Positions 54,099-63,811 are shown, counted from the stretch's first letter. The stretch: DNA of 64,000 bases from Sporolactobacillus kofuensis (GCF_024125425.1 NZ_JAMXWN010000012.1:40882-104881); one strand, 5' to 3'. Translations and numbers: made by a program. The notes: generated by a model from the sequence alone, not told the origin.

Positions 54099-55799
54099 AT
54101 GATATCTGAATTGCAAATTATCAATTTTGCGATTATCGATAAACTAACTATATCCTTTGAGAAAGGACTAACCGTTTTCACAGGTGAAACAGGTGCAGGT
54201 AAGTCCATAATTATTGATGCTATTGCATTGCTTGCTGGTGCACGTGGTTCTTCTGAATTTGTGAGACATGGTACTCAAAAAGCAGAAATTGAGGCATTGT
54301 TTGACAGTGAAGATCAACAAGGGATCAGAGAATTGCTCCAAGATCAAGGGATTGAACAATCAGAAGGCCAGCTTGTGCTAAAGAGAGAGATCTCGAGCTC
54401 TGGAAAGAGCGTCTGCAGAATCAATGGGAAGTTGGTTACGCTATCAGTACTGCAACAATTTGGTCGTTTATTAGTTGATATTCATGGGCAGCATGAGCAC
54501 CAACGATTATTGGATCCCACGAATCATTTAAGTTTTGTTGATCAATTCGGTGGTCTATCACTGGAGAAATTCAGCAGTACCTACCGCGCAGAATATAAAG
54601 AAGTTGCAAAACTGGCAGCCCAGTGTAATAAATTTAACCATGATGAGAAACAAATTGCTCAGAGAATTGACTTGCTTCAATATCAAATTGGTGAAATTGA
54701 AGCAGCACATCTGAAAGCCGGTGAGGAAGAGCACTTGCTTGAAGAAAAACGAAAGCTCGTCAATTTTGAAAAAGTATTTCAAGCCCTCAAAGCAAGCTAT
54801 GAGGCTTTAGATGGCGAAAACGCTGGACTAGATCTCCTAAGACAGGCATCAGGAAATCTTGATGCCATTCGTGATCTCGATCCTAAATTAGAGCACTTCT
54901 CAGATTCGGTTTCAAATGGTTATTTCCTTTTGGAAGAACAAGCCTCGGCGATACGCAATTATCTTGAACAAATGGAATATAATCCTGAGCGACTCGATGA
55001 TATTGAAATGCGTCTGAATGAAATTCATATGCTTAAAAGAAAGTATGGAAACTCTGTGGAAGAGATGATCACTTATTATGAACAAATCAAGAAAGAATAT
55101 CAGGAGTTGAATGATCGGGATCGGAATTTTGATGCATTAAATGACGCACTGCAAGAAGGACTCGAACGGTTAAGAACGCATGCAATGAACTTGTCGACCG
55201 CAAGAAAAAAAGTTAGTGTAAAGCTCGCGCGTGCAATCAATAGTCAGTTTAAAGATCTCTGTATGGAACATGCTTTAATTGACATTCATCTTAAAATGAA
55301 CAATAACCTGGAGTCCTTTTCAGGATTCGAATCAGATGGAATAGATCAGGTCTCATTTTACATAACGACTAATCCCGGAGAACCTTTTAAACCTCTAGCT
55401 AAGACAGCTTCAGGAGGAGAACTCTCAAGGATTATGCTGGCCATTAAAACAGTATTCAAGAAGGTCATGGGGCCAGCGACAATTATTTTTGATGAGGTTG
55501 ATACAGGGGTCAGCGGTCGTGCTGCACAAGCGATGGCGGAGAAAATTTGCAGCTTATCTCAAGACGCACAAGTCTTCTGTATTACGCACCTTCCGCAAGT
55601 TGCCGCAATGGCCGATCACCATGTATTTATTGAGAAATACATGACGAAAGATCATCGAACAAGAACATCAATCAAGAAATTAAGTGAAAGTGATAAAATT
55701 ACGGAAATCGGCAGAATGATTTCCGGACCTCAAATGACTGATCTTGCACGTGAGCATGCAAAGGAATTAATCAATTTGGCTGAAAAAGTAAAAAAATAA
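54099..55799 (+). CDS. recN: DNA repair ATPase RecN
   Basis: RecN is an SMC-like protein that gathers DNA ends during double-strand break repair. The 566-residue protein has Walker A GETGAGKS at residues 29-36, two coiled-coil arms, the signature ASGGELSRIMLAI and Walker B TIIFDEVDTGVSG. The ATG at 54099 follows GAGGTG; 19 earlier codons are open but lack a site. Confidence 0.96.
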   Translation: MISELQIINFAIIDKLTISFEKGLTVFTGETGAGKSIIIDAIALLAGARGSSEFVRHGTQKAEIEALFDSEDQQGIRELLQDQGIEQSEGQLVLKREISSSGKSVCRINGKLVTLSVLQQFGRLLVDIHGQHEHQRLLDPTNHLSFVDQFGGLSLEKFSSTYRAEYKEVAKLAAQCNKFNHDEKQIAQRIDLLQYQIGEIEAAHLKAGEEEHLLEEKRKLVNFEKVFQALKASYEALDGENAGLDLLRQASGNLDAIRDLDPKLEHFSDSVSNGYFLLEEQASAIRNYLEQMEYNPERLDDIEMRLNEIHMLKRKYGNSVEEMITYYEQIKKEYQELNDRDRNFDALNDALQEGLERLRTHAMNLSTARKKVSVKLARAINSQFKDLCMEHALIDIHLKMNNNLESFSGFESDGIDQVSFYITTNPGEPFKPLAKTASGGELSRIMLAIKTVFKKVMGPATIIFDEVDTGVSGRAAQAMAEKICSLSQDAQVFCITHLPQVAAMADHHVFIEKYMTKDHRTRTSIKKLSESDKITEIGRMISGPQMTDLAREHAKELINLAEKVKK

Positions 55800-55925
55800 C
55801 ACTGGTACACTCATCCTATACTGGAATTAATCCATTAAGCTGTGAACTCATAATTCTGCTCTTCTCAGGTCATTTTAATAAATGCACTACAAGATAAGGT
55901 GCGGGTTGAGCGAGGAGAGTGAGTT

Positions 55926-57200
55926 ATGAAGAAAAGAAAGACGTTAGGAATCACGGTTATACTTGTTCTTCTCAGCTTCATGGTCATCAATTCAAGTATT
56001 CGAACTGAACAGTTCATCGCAAATACACTGCTGAAAGACGGTGGAATGCAGTCCAATATCCTTCATTTGCATGCTGAGTTGACAAGTGGATCACCAGTTT
56101 CGATGATCATGAAAAAGCACAAGGTGGACGTGTTGACGTATCAACAGCGAAACCAACGAGTTAGAGCGGTATCACAGGATCATGTTAAGTTTGCCGATTG
56201 GCACAACACCAAAGAAATTAGACTCGTACCTGGAGGTCAGTCGATAGGTATCCAATTGAGTACAAAAGGTGTTCTTGTTGTTGGCTATCACTTAATTAGT
56301 ACCAAGAATGGCGAATCCTCGCCAGGGGAATCAGCAGGCATTCGTGTTGGGGATGTGATTACAAAAATAAATGGAATACCAACAGGTTCGATAACAGATG
56401 TGCGTCATATTGTTCGTAAGTCGAGGACAGACAAGCCGCTTCAATTAACGTTAATTCGCCAACGGGCATTGGTAAAGAAGAATCTAACACCATTGTTGGA
56501 CAGAGATCATCAGCATTATCAGCTCGGATTGTTCATTCGTGATTCGGCATCGGGTATTGGAACCATGACTTTTTATGATCCCAAATCAGGCGCTTATGGA
56601 GCTCTCGGTCACGTCATCTCAGATCGTGATACCGGACAGCCAATACTTGTTAAGAATGGACGTATTGTCCGATCAACGGTACAAGCAATCGATCGGGGTA
56701 GAGAAGGTAGACCAGGCGAGAAAATAGCCTTCTTTCCCGAAAATGCGATGAGCATCGGTAATGTATCAAAAAATACACCATTTGGAATATATGGGAAAAT
56801 GGAACAGAACAACGTGAAGCTTTTTGAGCAGAATGGTCAAGCACTTCCCATCGCAACAGCCGAGCAAGTAAAAGAGGGGCCAGCAAAAATATTAACGGTC
56901 CTTAATGGAGATAAAGTCGAGGCATTTGATATTCGCATACTCAATTCGATTCCTCAGAACCACCCGGCTACAAAAGGATTAGTGATAAAGATTACTGATC
57001 CTAGATTATTGCGAGCAACCGGAGGGATCATTCAGGGGATGAGTGGCAGTCCGATTATTCAAAACGGAAAACTTGTGGGTGCTGTGACTCATGTCTTTGT
57101 TAATGATCCAACAAGCGGTTATGGTGTTCATATTGAATGGATGATTGAAGAAGCAGGTATTACTAATCATCAAATACCCAGAAATGAACTTGCAGGTTGA
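55926..57200 (+). CDS. spoIVB: SpoIVB sporulation serine peptidase
   Basis: SpoIVB is secreted from the forespore and cleaves SpoIVFA to trigger sigma-K activation. The 424-residue protein has one N-terminal helix, a PDZ domain (GESAGIRVGDVITKINGIP) and the S55 peptidase core with the catalytic His in YGALGHVI and Ser in IIQGMSGSPII. GAGGAGAGTG precedes the ATG. It stands between recN and spo0A as in all Bacillus. Confidence 0.95.
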   Translation: MKKRKTLGITVILVLLSFMVINSSIRTEQFIANTLLKDGGMQSNILHLHAELTSGSPVSMIMKKHKVDVLTYQQRNQRVRAVSQDHVKFADWHNTKEIRLVPGGQSIGIQLSTKGVLVVGYHLISTKNGESSPGESAGIRVGDVITKINGIPTGSITDVRHIVRKSRTDKPLQLTLIRQRALVKKNLTPLLDRDHQHYQLGLFIRDSASGIGTMTFYDPKSGAYGALGHVISDRDTGQPILVKNGRIVRSTVQAIDRGREGRPGEKIAFFPENAMSIGNVSKNTPFGIYGKMEQNNVKLFEQNGQALPIATAEQVKEGPAKILTVLNGDKVEAFDIRILNSIPQNHPATKGLVIKITDPRLLRATGGIIQGMSGSPIIQNGKLVGAVTHVFVNDPTSGYGVHIEWMIEEAGITNHQIPRNELAG

Positions 57201-57351
57201 CATGATATTTAAACGAATCATCATGTACTAAGTACAAAAATTATCCGACATTCTCTGCAAAAAAAGTCGAATAAACATAAAAAAACACAATATGACTTGT
57301 TTTTTGATAAAAAATGTAAGAAAAATATAAATTAATGAAAAAAAGAATAAA

Positions 57352-57400
57352 AGGAAACTCTTCCCTCTTGTCGAATGATTAACATGTAGAATTTTCGACG
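57352..57400 (+). promoter_or_regulatory. Sigma-H promoter of spo0A with Spo0A boxes
   Basis: AGGAAAC (57352-57358) and GTCGAAT (57370-57376), 11 nt apart, fit the sigma-H consensus. A perfect 0A box TGTCGAA (57369-57375) overlaps the -10, and TTCGACG (57394-57400) is a one-mismatch box on the other strand. The arrangement predicts sigma-H transcription with Spo0A feedback. Confidence 0.85.
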
Positions 57401-57414
57401 AGGGGGATTTTGAG

Positions 57415-58233
57415 TTGCAAACAATAAAAGTCTGCTTAACAGACGATAACCAAGAATTGATTCTGCTGATATCAGAGTATTTGAAAACACAAGATGATAT
57501 TGAAGTGATTGGGTCGGCAAGCAACGGTCAAGATTGTCTAGAAATGTTGAAGACAGTAGCTCCTGACGTTCTGCTCCTAGATATTATTATGCCTCATCTT
57601 GATGGACTTGGTGTCTTAGAACAAATCCATTCGAATCCGGATCTTCCAAAACCAAGTATTATTATGCTGACAGCATTTGGCCAAGAAGATGTAACGAAGA
57701 AAGCCGTCGAACTTGGTGCGTCGTATTTCATGTTGAAACCGTTTGACATGGCAAATTTGGCAAACCATATTCGTCAAGTCGCAGGAAAGAAAGATGCAGG
57801 TACCAGACCGGTCTATAGTACACAATCCGCAAGTCAACGACCATCACAGGCAGATAAACTGCATGATTTAAATGCGAGTATTACGGATATTATCCATGAA
57901 ATTGGGGTTCCTGCTCATATAAAGGGTTATATGTATCTGCGTGAAGCCATCTCCATGGTCTATCATGATATTGAACTGCTCGGATCAATTACAAAAGTTT
58001 TATACCCTGATATCGCCAAAAAATATAAGACGACACCAAGTAGAGTTGAACGAGCAATTCGCCATGCGATTGAAGTGGCTTGGAGTCGCGGAAATGTGGA
58101 ATCCATATCGAATTTGTTTGGCTATACGGTCTCAATGTCAAAAGCAAAGCCAACCAATTCGGAATTCATCGCCATGGTCGCAGATAAGCTGAGAATTGAG
58201 AATCGTGCTGAAGAATCGATGAAGATTCTTTGA
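57415..58233 (+). CDS. spo0A: Sporulation master regulator Spo0A
   Basis: Spo0A is the response regulator that starts sporulation. The receiver domain (residues 1-120) has the acidic pocket TDDN, the phospho-Asp in [13 protein letters not shown] and [20 protein letters not shown] with the Lys in MLKPFD. The C-terminal DNA-binding domain shows [20 protein letters not shown] and [20 protein letters not shown]. The TTG at 57415 is the start, with GAGGGGG upstream. Two 0A boxes lie in its promoter. Confidence 0.98.
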   Translation: MQTIKVCLTDDNQELILLISEYLKTQDDIEVIGSASNGQDCLEMLKTVAPDVLLLDIIMPHLDGLGVLEQIHSNPDLPKPSIIMLTAFGQEDVTKKAVELGASYFMLKPFDMANLANHIRQVAGKKDAGTRPVYSTQSASQRPSQADKLHDLNASITDIIHEIGVPAHIKGYMYLREAISMVYHDIELLGSITKVLYPDIAKKYKTTPSRVERAIRHAIEVAWSRGNVESISNLFGYTVSMSKAKPTNSEFIAMVADKLRIENRAEESMKIL

Positions 58234-58330
58234 GTTGTAGGGTTATTTTGAAGCGATCAGATGAATTAGTTATCTTTGTTGCTCATTTTTCTAAAAACAC
58301 ATGTAAACTTGATGATTGCTCATAAATTGA

Positions 58331-58383
58331 AACATCTTCAGATTATTGAATTGAGAAATTCAGTAAAGAAGATGTTTTTTTAG
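58331..58383 (+). terminator. Terminator of spo0A
   Basis: AACATCTTC pairs with GAAGATGTT across a 28-nt loop that holds a smaller hairpin, then eight Ts. Confidence 0.75.
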
Positions 58384-58448
58384 GACAATTTTTGTATGAA
58401 CGCAACTGAAGCATGTATTTAATAATGAACTGAATGGCGGGAATAATC

Positions 58449-59372
58449 ATGTTAAAAGTTGGTGTTATCGGAATTGGTTCTATAGCGTTAAAAGCATATC
58501 TACCGATTTATTCGGAAATAGACGATGTTGATTTTTACTTTTGTACACGTAATCAGGACACGATTAATAGGATACGAGCGAAATATCGATGGGCACATTT
58601 GTACTCGTCCCTTGATGATTTACTCAATGAAACTCATGAAACTCTTCAAGCGGCTTTTGTTCATTCAGCAACTGCATCACATGTACCGATTATTGAACGT
58701 CTTATAAAAAATGGTATCGCCGTATATGTTGATAAACCGATTGCTGACCATTACGATCAAGCCGAGAAACTGACCAATTTGGCCGAGAATCTGAAGGTTC
58801 CACTGATGACCGGTTTTAATCGTCGTTTTGCACCTTTTTATCAGACTGCAAAAAGCATTTCTAATAAAACGATGGTCATCTGCCAAAAAAACAGGAGTAA
58901 TGCGCCTGGTGATTTGCGAACGATTGTGTTTGATGATTATATTCATGTCGTTGATTCGCTTCGGTTTCTCGTTGGCAAACCACTTGACATACAATCCGTA
59001 CATGTAGTCAAAGATCAAATGAATCGAGTTGTTGCGCTTTCGACAGTATTTCGTAGCGGGTCTATTCTTGCAACAGGTATAATGAATCGTGTTAGTGGAA
59101 CAAACCAAGAAGTCACGCAAGTAATGGCTGAAGAAGGAGAATGCATCGTCCGTAATTTATCTGAGCTCAAAAAATTACAAGGAACATCGAGCTGTTGCCA
59201 ACAGTTTAATGATTGGGATCGTACGTTATATAAAAGAGGTTTTGAAGGGATCGTTCATAAATTTCTGAGTGCTGTTAAAGAAAATAAGGATCTTCCAATA
59301 GCAAAACGTGATGCATTAGAGACCCACAGATTATGTGAGTGGATTGTTGAAAAGGGAGAGGTCGATGAATAG
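58449..59372 (+). CDS. Gfo/Idh/MocA-family oxidoreductase
   Basis: The 307-residue protein has the NAD-binding start VGVIGIGSIALKAYLPIY, the family motif YVDKPIADHYDQAEKL with the catalytic Lys, and TGFNRRFAPFYQ. Members oxidise or reduce sugars and related compounds; the substrate is not known. The ATG at 58449 is preferred over the one at 58434, which overlaps the GGCGGGA site. It stands next to a decayed sugar-uptake gene. Confidence 0.85.
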   Translation: MLKVGVIGIGSIALKAYLPIYSEIDDVDFYFCTRNQDTINRIRAKYRWAHLYSSLDDLLNETHETLQAAFVHSATASHVPIIERLIKNGIAVYVDKPIADHYDQAEKLTNLAENLKVPLMTGFNRRFAPFYQTAKSISNKTMVICQKNRSNAPGDLRTIVFDDYIHVVDSLRFLVGKPLDIQSVHVVKDQMNRVVALSTVFRSGSILATGIMNRVSGTNQEVTQVMAEEGECIVRNLSELKKLQGTSSCCQQFNDWDRTLYKRGFEGIVHKFLSAVKENKDLPIAKRDALETHRLCEWIVEKGEVDE

Positions 59373-60069
59373 TCTTGAACGGCACTATGATTACGAATAG
59401 CCATGCAAATTGGTTCAGTTTTATCGTTTATTTTGTTAACTATGTTTTGCTCGCCATTTTCATGCGTTCCCGTACATAGATTAAATGGTATGAACAGAGA
59501 TAATGCTTAATCTTCCGGTCTTTGGGGCCAATGGGTGGTCTATGTACTATTGCCACAATCAATAGGCATGATCCTTGGTGCAGCAGTTCTATCTCGTCGA
59601 TAGATCAAAACATTGTATCATCGATACACTGCCTACGATATCGTGCCGGGATGTATTTGGGCAGGCGGGAATAGTTGGATTGCAACAAAATTAGAAGGTG
59701 TTGCTTTGATCTTCTCTATGTCGCAAATTGGTACGTTCTTTCTACATTCGAGGGTATTTTTATTCTCGGGGTGAAAAAGTCAAAAAAATCAGGTGCCCCT
59801 ATCGTTGATTGGTTGCGTGTTAATCGTCATCGGAGGGGTTCTTCTCCGCTTTACGAAGAGATAACAGTCCTGGAATTTACTAACTGATTCAATTTTTTAG
59901 TGAAAGGTCATGACATGAGCTGAAATGAATGATAAAATATAAATAAGCTTTTTGAAGAATCTTGTCATCTTGTAAGATGAAAACGGTTCTTTGAAGAAAA
60001 TGGCAGGTTTATTCATTCTGAATCCTGTACAATTTAACTATTATGTAGATGAATGGAGCGAGTAGAGAA
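59373..60069. other. Gap with a decayed gene before ptsH
   Basis: About 700 nt without an intact gene. The middle (59500-59864) is a sugar-transporter relic. Near 59968 TCATCTT-GT-AAGATGA forms a small hairpin. No clear promoter for ptsH is read. Confidence 0.6.
59500..59864 (+). pseudogene. Decayed GRP-family sugar (glucose/ribose) uptake transporter
   Basis: C-terminal pieces of a GlcU-type permease are legible in shifting frames: VFGANGWSMYY, then LLPQSIGMILGAAVLS, a stop at 59600, YDIVPGCIWAGGNSWIATKL with GVALIFSMSQIGT, a shift to STFEGIFILGVKKSKKSG, and a last shift to IGCVLIVIGGVLLRFTKR with a stop at 59862. At least one stop and three frameshifts inactivate it, and the N-terminal half is missing. 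Family assignment is by eye. Confidence 0.7.
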
Positions 60070-60339
60070 ATGGAAAAGACTTATGTTGTTACTGACGAAA
60101 CAGGTATTCACGCACGCCCGGCAACCGTGCTTGTAAGTGAAGCAAGCAAATTCGAATCAAACATTAACATTGAATACAATGGTAAGAAAGCGAACTTGAA
60201 GAGCATTATGGGTGTAATGGCTCTTGGTATTATGAAAGGCGCTGAATTCAAAATCGTTACTGAAGGCTCTGATGCAGATGAAGCTTCTGCAGCAATCGGA
60301 GGAGTCATTGCAGCACAAGGTATTGGCGAAGAAAAATAA
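60070..60339 (+). CDS. ptsH: Phosphocarrier protein HPr
   Basis: HPr passes phosphate from enzyme I to the sugar-specific IIA proteins and, when phosphorylated on serine, acts with CcpA in catabolite repression. The 89-residue protein has the active His14 in GIHARPAT and the regulatory Ser45 in [10 protein letters not shown]. The ATG at 60070 gives the normal length. ptsI does not follow; a terminator comes next, so ptsH is monocistronic. Confidence 0.95.
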   Translation: MEKTYVVTDETGIHARPATVLVSEASKFESNINIEYNGKKANLKSIMGVMALGIMKGAEFKIVTEGSDADEASAAIGGVIAAQGIGEEK

Positions 60340-60354
60340 TTTTTATTGAATAAT

Positions 60355-60402
60355 AAAAAGTGATGGATTTGAGGAGTAACCTCATGTCCATCGCTTTTTT
60401 TA
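60355..60402 (+). terminator. Terminator of ptsH
   Basis: AGTGATGGA-TTTGAGG pairs with CCTCATG-TCCATCGCT, then T run; it may also serve the convergent yidC. Confidence 0.85.
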
Positions 60403-60415
60403 CTTTCATTTAATT

Positions 60416-61099
60416 TTAACCCTGTGCTTGGCTTTCTCTAGACTTTAGAACAAGATGTGAGACATAAGTTTGTCCAATAAGAAACAGTCCTCCCACAACC
60501 CAATATAAAGGTAGTGCAGCGGAAGTAGATAAAGATGCAAAGACGATCATAATCGGTGACATCAAACCGATCCATTGCATGGAATTTTGTTGTTGATCGG
60601 AGCTTAGCGTAGGCATTAATTTTTGACTGATTCTAAATTGCAGAAAATAAACGATTCCAGCAATTATTGTAAGCGTAAGATCCGCATGCCCCAGGCTGAA
60701 CCAAAGAAATCTGTGTGTTGCAATATCATGTGAATTCCGGATTGCGTAATAAAACCCCATTAGGATGGGCATTTGGATAATTATGGGCAGACAACCAATA
60801 GATGAGAAAGGGTTAACATTATGTTCTTTATATAAACCCATCATTTCCATCTGAATTTTTTGCTTTTCACTGCTATCTTTTGTTTCAGACATTCTTTTTT
60901 GGATAGCTGTTAACTCAGGCTTTAATTCATCCATTTTTTTTCTCATATCAAATTGGCGAATATATTGGCGCACCATAAGTGGAGCTAAGATTATCCTGAT
61001 CAAAAGGGTCAGAATAATAATTGCAATTCCATAGTTATGTCCGAAAAAAGCAGCTGTGCTGTTAATCATCATTGTAAAAGGGTCAACAAAATGACTCAT
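60416..61099 (-). CDS. yidC: YidC/Oxa1 membrane protein insertase, without lipoprotein signal
   Basis: The 227-residue protein covers the conserved YidC core of five helices, with the hydrophilic-groove Arg in LTLLIRIILAPL and the coiled cytoplasmic loop EKQKIQMEMMGLYKEHNVNP. Bacillus SpoIIIJ and YqjG begin with a lipoprotein signal and cysteine; here the frame starts MSHFVDPFTMM after GGGAGGAACG and an in-frame TAA lies 27 nt upstream, so the signal is truly absent. It is not next to rnpA/rpmH, so it is an accessory copy. Confidence 0.9.
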   Translation of the reverse strand: MSHFVDPFTMMINSTAAFFGHNYGIAIIILTLLIRIILAPLMVRQYIRQFDMRKKMDELKPELTAIQKRMSETKDSSEKQKIQMEMMGLYKEHNVNPFSSIGCLPIIIQMPILMGFYYAIRNSHDIATHRFLWFSLGHADLTLTIIAGIVYFLQFRISQKLMPTLSSDQQQNSMQWIGLMSPIMIVFASLSTSAALPLYWVVGGLFLIGQTYVSHLVLKSRESQAQG

Positions 61100-61143
61100 C
61101 GTAAATCGTTCCTCCCATTCAACTTAACAAAGTTTTGTGATTA

Positions 61144-61440
61144 TTAAGTGAGACTGAGAGAAACGCAATGGTCTTCTGAATCGTTGGTACATGATTCCTT
61201 ACGCCGGACCATCCTTGCCAAGCAGAAGGCGAGAGGACGTTCGCTCGTCATTACTCCGATACGAGGAGAGTGCTGCGGATAGTCACATGATTCTTCATGG
61301 TAAAGATGTGCACTAAATTTCCAACGTTCCAAACGGAATGTGGTTTGAATCACGTGAAGCGCAAGTTCAATTGTGAATACAAGCGTTAGGAACAATGGAT
61401 CATTAAGTAGATACGCAAGAAGATCGAGCGTGTCATTCAC
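61144..61440 (-). CDS. Hypothetical protein, one probable membrane helix
   Basis: A 98-codon frame upstream of yidC on the same strand begins MNDTLDLLAYLLNDPLFLTL and has a hydrophobic stretch near residues 8-30, then a polar Cys/His/Arg-rich tail with no recognisable motif. The ribosome binding site is weak (AAAGG, 7 nt). The tail does not look like a folded domain, so the gene may be decayed or the frame fortuitous. Confidence 0.35.
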   Translation of the reverse strand: MNDTLDLLAYLLNDPLFLTLVFTIELALHVIQTTFRLERWKFSAHLYHEESCDYPQHSPRIGVMTSERPLAFCLARMVRRKESCTNDSEDHCVSLSLT

Positions 61441-61521
61441 CTGCCTTTATAAATGATCTTCTCCATCATATCATAATAATAAAAGCAAATAGCCTAACGT
61501 TTAATCTCATTATGAAAAAAT

Positions 61522-61552
61522 CCCCCCGCAATACGAATATGCGGGGGGAGAG
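61522..61552 (-). terminator. Terminator of the cidAB operon
   Basis: CCCCCCGCA pairs with TGCGGGGGG; on the minus strand a T run follows. Confidence 0.88.
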
Positions 61553-61559
61553 AATTACC

Positions 61560-62240
61560 TTACATTAATATCAGAGGGGTTAAAATTGGAGCGAAGATCA
61601 AAGTGAAAATTGCGGCCAATACCATAGCCAAACTTGCTGCCGCTCCTTCCTCGCTTCCAAATTCCAGTGCCTTTGAGGTGCCAGCACCATGAGCCCCCAT
61701 TCCCAATAAGAGTCCTCTTGCTAATTTTTCCTTAATGTGCAAATAACGTATGACCATAGGTCCAAGAATCAATCCTGAAATACCCGTAACAATAACAAAA
61801 ATAGCAGTCATCGTTGGCATACCACCAATATCCACGGAAACAGCCATAGCAATAGGGGTTGTAATTGATCTTGGTAATAAACTAAGTAAATAGTTGTTCT
61901 CCAAGTGCACCACGTGGCTAAAGATACCTGAACTGATTAAGGCGATCGTAACACCAGCAGTCATACTAATTGCGATAATCTTTGCGTATTTTTTCATGAC
62001 CTGATGATACTTATAGAGTGGGATGGCAAAACCAACAACAGCCGGTTGCAATAAATTGCTCAGCCAGCGTCCACCGCTGTCATAATCCGAATAGTCAATA
62101 TGAAAACCAACGAGCATCAAAGAAAGAATGCAAGGAGCAACTAATAATGGTGAAAGAAATGCTCGTTGAACTTTCTTATACAGCATTTTCGATAAATAAT
62201 ACACCAGAACAGTAAGCAGGATGCAAATAAATGCGATCAT
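61560..62240 (-). CDS. cidB: LrgB/CidB-family membrane protein
   Basis: The 226-residue protein has about seven helices and the family segments LLPRSITTPIAMAVSVDIGG and GLLLGMGAHGAGTSKALEFG. LrgB/CidB proteins work with the smaller LrgA/CidA in murein hydrolase control, cell death or pyruvate and overflow-metabolite transport. Its start overlaps the cidA stop by 4 nt. Confidence 0.9.
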   Translation of the reverse strand: MIAFICILLTVLVYYLSKMLYKKVQRAFLSPLLVAPCILSLMLVGFHIDYSDYDSGGRWLSNLLQPAVVGFAIPLYKYHQVMKKYAKIIAISMTAGVTIALISSGIFSHVVHLENNYLLSLLPRSITTPIAMAVSVDIGGMPTMTAIFVIVTGISGLILGPMVIRYLHIKEKLARGLLLGMGAHGAGTSKALEFGSEEGAAASLAMVLAAIFTLIFAPILTPLILM

Positions 62241-62620
62241 CGTTCAATCTCTCCTTTTTTATTTGCCAGCCTGCGAATAGAATACTGAGCAACAAGACCG
62301 GTAACAATCATAACTGTGATTGTGCTAAGCAGGATTACAATCAGAAACTGTGATCCGTGTTGTAGAATTTCATCCTTATATTGAATAATAGCCACTGCAG
62401 ATGGAATAAAAAACAGTAACATTTCAGACATGAGAAAACTTGCCCCAAGTTCAACATAAGAAAGTTTGAGAATTTTCAAGTGCAACAGTGCAAGTACTAG
62501 GAAAAGACCGACAATACTTCCGGATATAGGCAAATGAAGCAGTTTGGTGAGTTCATTCCCTAATAGTGCAAAGAGATACAAGCAACCCACCTGAATGATG
62601 ATACGAAAACACTTTAGCAA
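62237..62620 (-). CDS. cidA: LrgA/CidA-family holin-like protein
   Basis: The 127-residue protein has four helices and the conserved LPISGSIVGLFLVLALL plus LGASFLMSEMLLFFIPSAVAI, typical of CidA/LrgA. With CidB it forms a two-gene operon. A LysR regulator diverges upstream, the arrangement seen for CidR-cidAB (ywbI-ywbHG in B. subtilis). Confidence 0.9.
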   Translation of the reverse strand: MLKCFRIIIQVGCLYLFALLGNELTKLLHLPISGSIVGLFLVLALLHLKILKLSYVELGASFLMSEMLLFFIPSAVAIIQYKDEILQHGSQFLIVILLSTITVMIVTGLVAQYSIRRLANKKGEIER

Positions 62621-62756
62621 ATTGAAGACACTTCCTTATTTTTTAACGGATTGCTGTGATACATGTCACAGTGTATTATACAAGAGTTGAAAATCCAGGT
62701 ACAATAGAATTCGAGAATATTAATATTCCAAACAACTATAGATATGGGGCGTCAAA

Positions 62757-63650
62757 ATGGATATTAAACACCTTCATTATTTTCTCGAGGTAGCTGTGCG
62801 GAAGAGTTTTACAAAAGCAGCACGTCATTTATATGTGACACAACCCACAATAAGTAAGATGGTTAGAGATATTGAAGATGAATTAGGTATGGTTCTACTT
62901 GATCGTTCAGGAAAAGAGATAGAACTCACGGATGCCGGTAAAATTGTTTTTGAACAATCTCAAAAAATTGTGCAGTCCTTTGCACATTTATCAGATGAAC
63001 TTAGTGATCTCACCCATGCAAAAAGAGGGAAACTAACCATCGGTCTACCTCCGATGATTGGGATTCATTTTTTTCCTGGGATACTAAGTAAATTTAGAAG
63101 TAATTTTCCAGGCATTGACTTACATATTGCAGAGTATGGTGCAAAAAAGGTCGCGGATAGTGTATCTGAAGGTCTCTTGGAAGTTGGAGCAACAGTGGGC
63201 GCGTTTGATCAACAACTCTTTGATTCATTTGTCTTCTTTGATGATGCCATTCGTCTTGTTGTCCATCGTTCTAGTCCCCTTGCTCAAAAAGAATTAATTA
63301 GTATCAAGGATCTTCGTGAGGAATCATTCATTATGTTTCCTGATGAGTTCTCATTACACGGTATGATAACTAAATGTTGTGATGAGGCAGGTTATCAACC
63401 ACGGATCGTATTTGAAAGTTCTCAATGGGAATTCATGCTCAAAATGGTATCTGAAGGATTTGGTGTCGCTTTTCTTCCAGAAAGTATCATTAAGAAAACA
63501 GTTCAAGAAACAGATTCAATAGTTACGATTCCATTGGTCAATAAAGAATTGAATTGGCGTCTATCAATGATCTGGAAGAAGAATCATTATCTTTCTTATG
63601 CAGCAAGAACATGGATTTCTGAGACCCGATCTGCTTTAATCCATGGGTGA
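62757..63650 (+). CDS. cidR: LysR-type regulator CidR
   Basis: The 297-residue protein opens with the LysR winged helix MDIKHLHYFLEVAVRKSFTK and TQPTISKMVRDIEDELGMVL, followed by a periplasmic-binding-like effector domain. It diverges from cidA over 136 nt, in which the operator must lie. In B. subtilis and Staphylococcus, CidR activates cidAB in response to overflow metabolism (acetate). Confidence 0.9.
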   Translation: MDIKHLHYFLEVAVRKSFTKAARHLYVTQPTISKMVRDIEDELGMVLLDRSGKEIELTDAGKIVFEQSQKIVQSFAHLSDELSDLTHAKRGKLTIGLPPMIGIHFFPGILSKFRSNFPGIDLHIAEYGAKKVADSVSEGLLEVGATVGAFDQQLFDSFVFFDDAIRLVVHRSSPLAQKELISIKDLREESFIMFPDEFSLHGMITKCCDEAGYQPRIVFESSQWEFMLKMVSEGFGVAFLPESIIKKTVQETDSIVTIPLVNKELNWRLSMIWKKNHYLSYAARTWISETRSALIHG

Positions 63651-63692
63651 TTTAAAAGATTAAAACCAATGCTAGCATTTTATTAATTTGTA

Positions 63693-63721
63693 TTGACATC
63701 GTGTTTCAAGGATGATATATT
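63693..63721 (+). promoter_or_regulatory. rRNA operon promoter P1
   Basis: TTGACA (63693-63698) and TATATT (63716-63721) with 17-nt spacing. Confidence 0.8.
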
Positions 63722-63811
63722 ATTAAAGCTGTCTCAGCCATTGATACACTAAAGTGTAGATAAAGGATTAGAGATGGCGCATCGTAACTTATTGGTTAAT
63801 AAAATTAATTA

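Noticed and set aside
59675..59887. 70-codon frame after the oxidoreductase
   Set aside because: Its parts match different reading frames of a decayed GRP permease, so it is a slice of a pseudogene.
59976..59992. cre-like TGAAAACGGTTCTT before ptsH
   Set aside because: The right half does not match, so catabolite control cannot be claimed.
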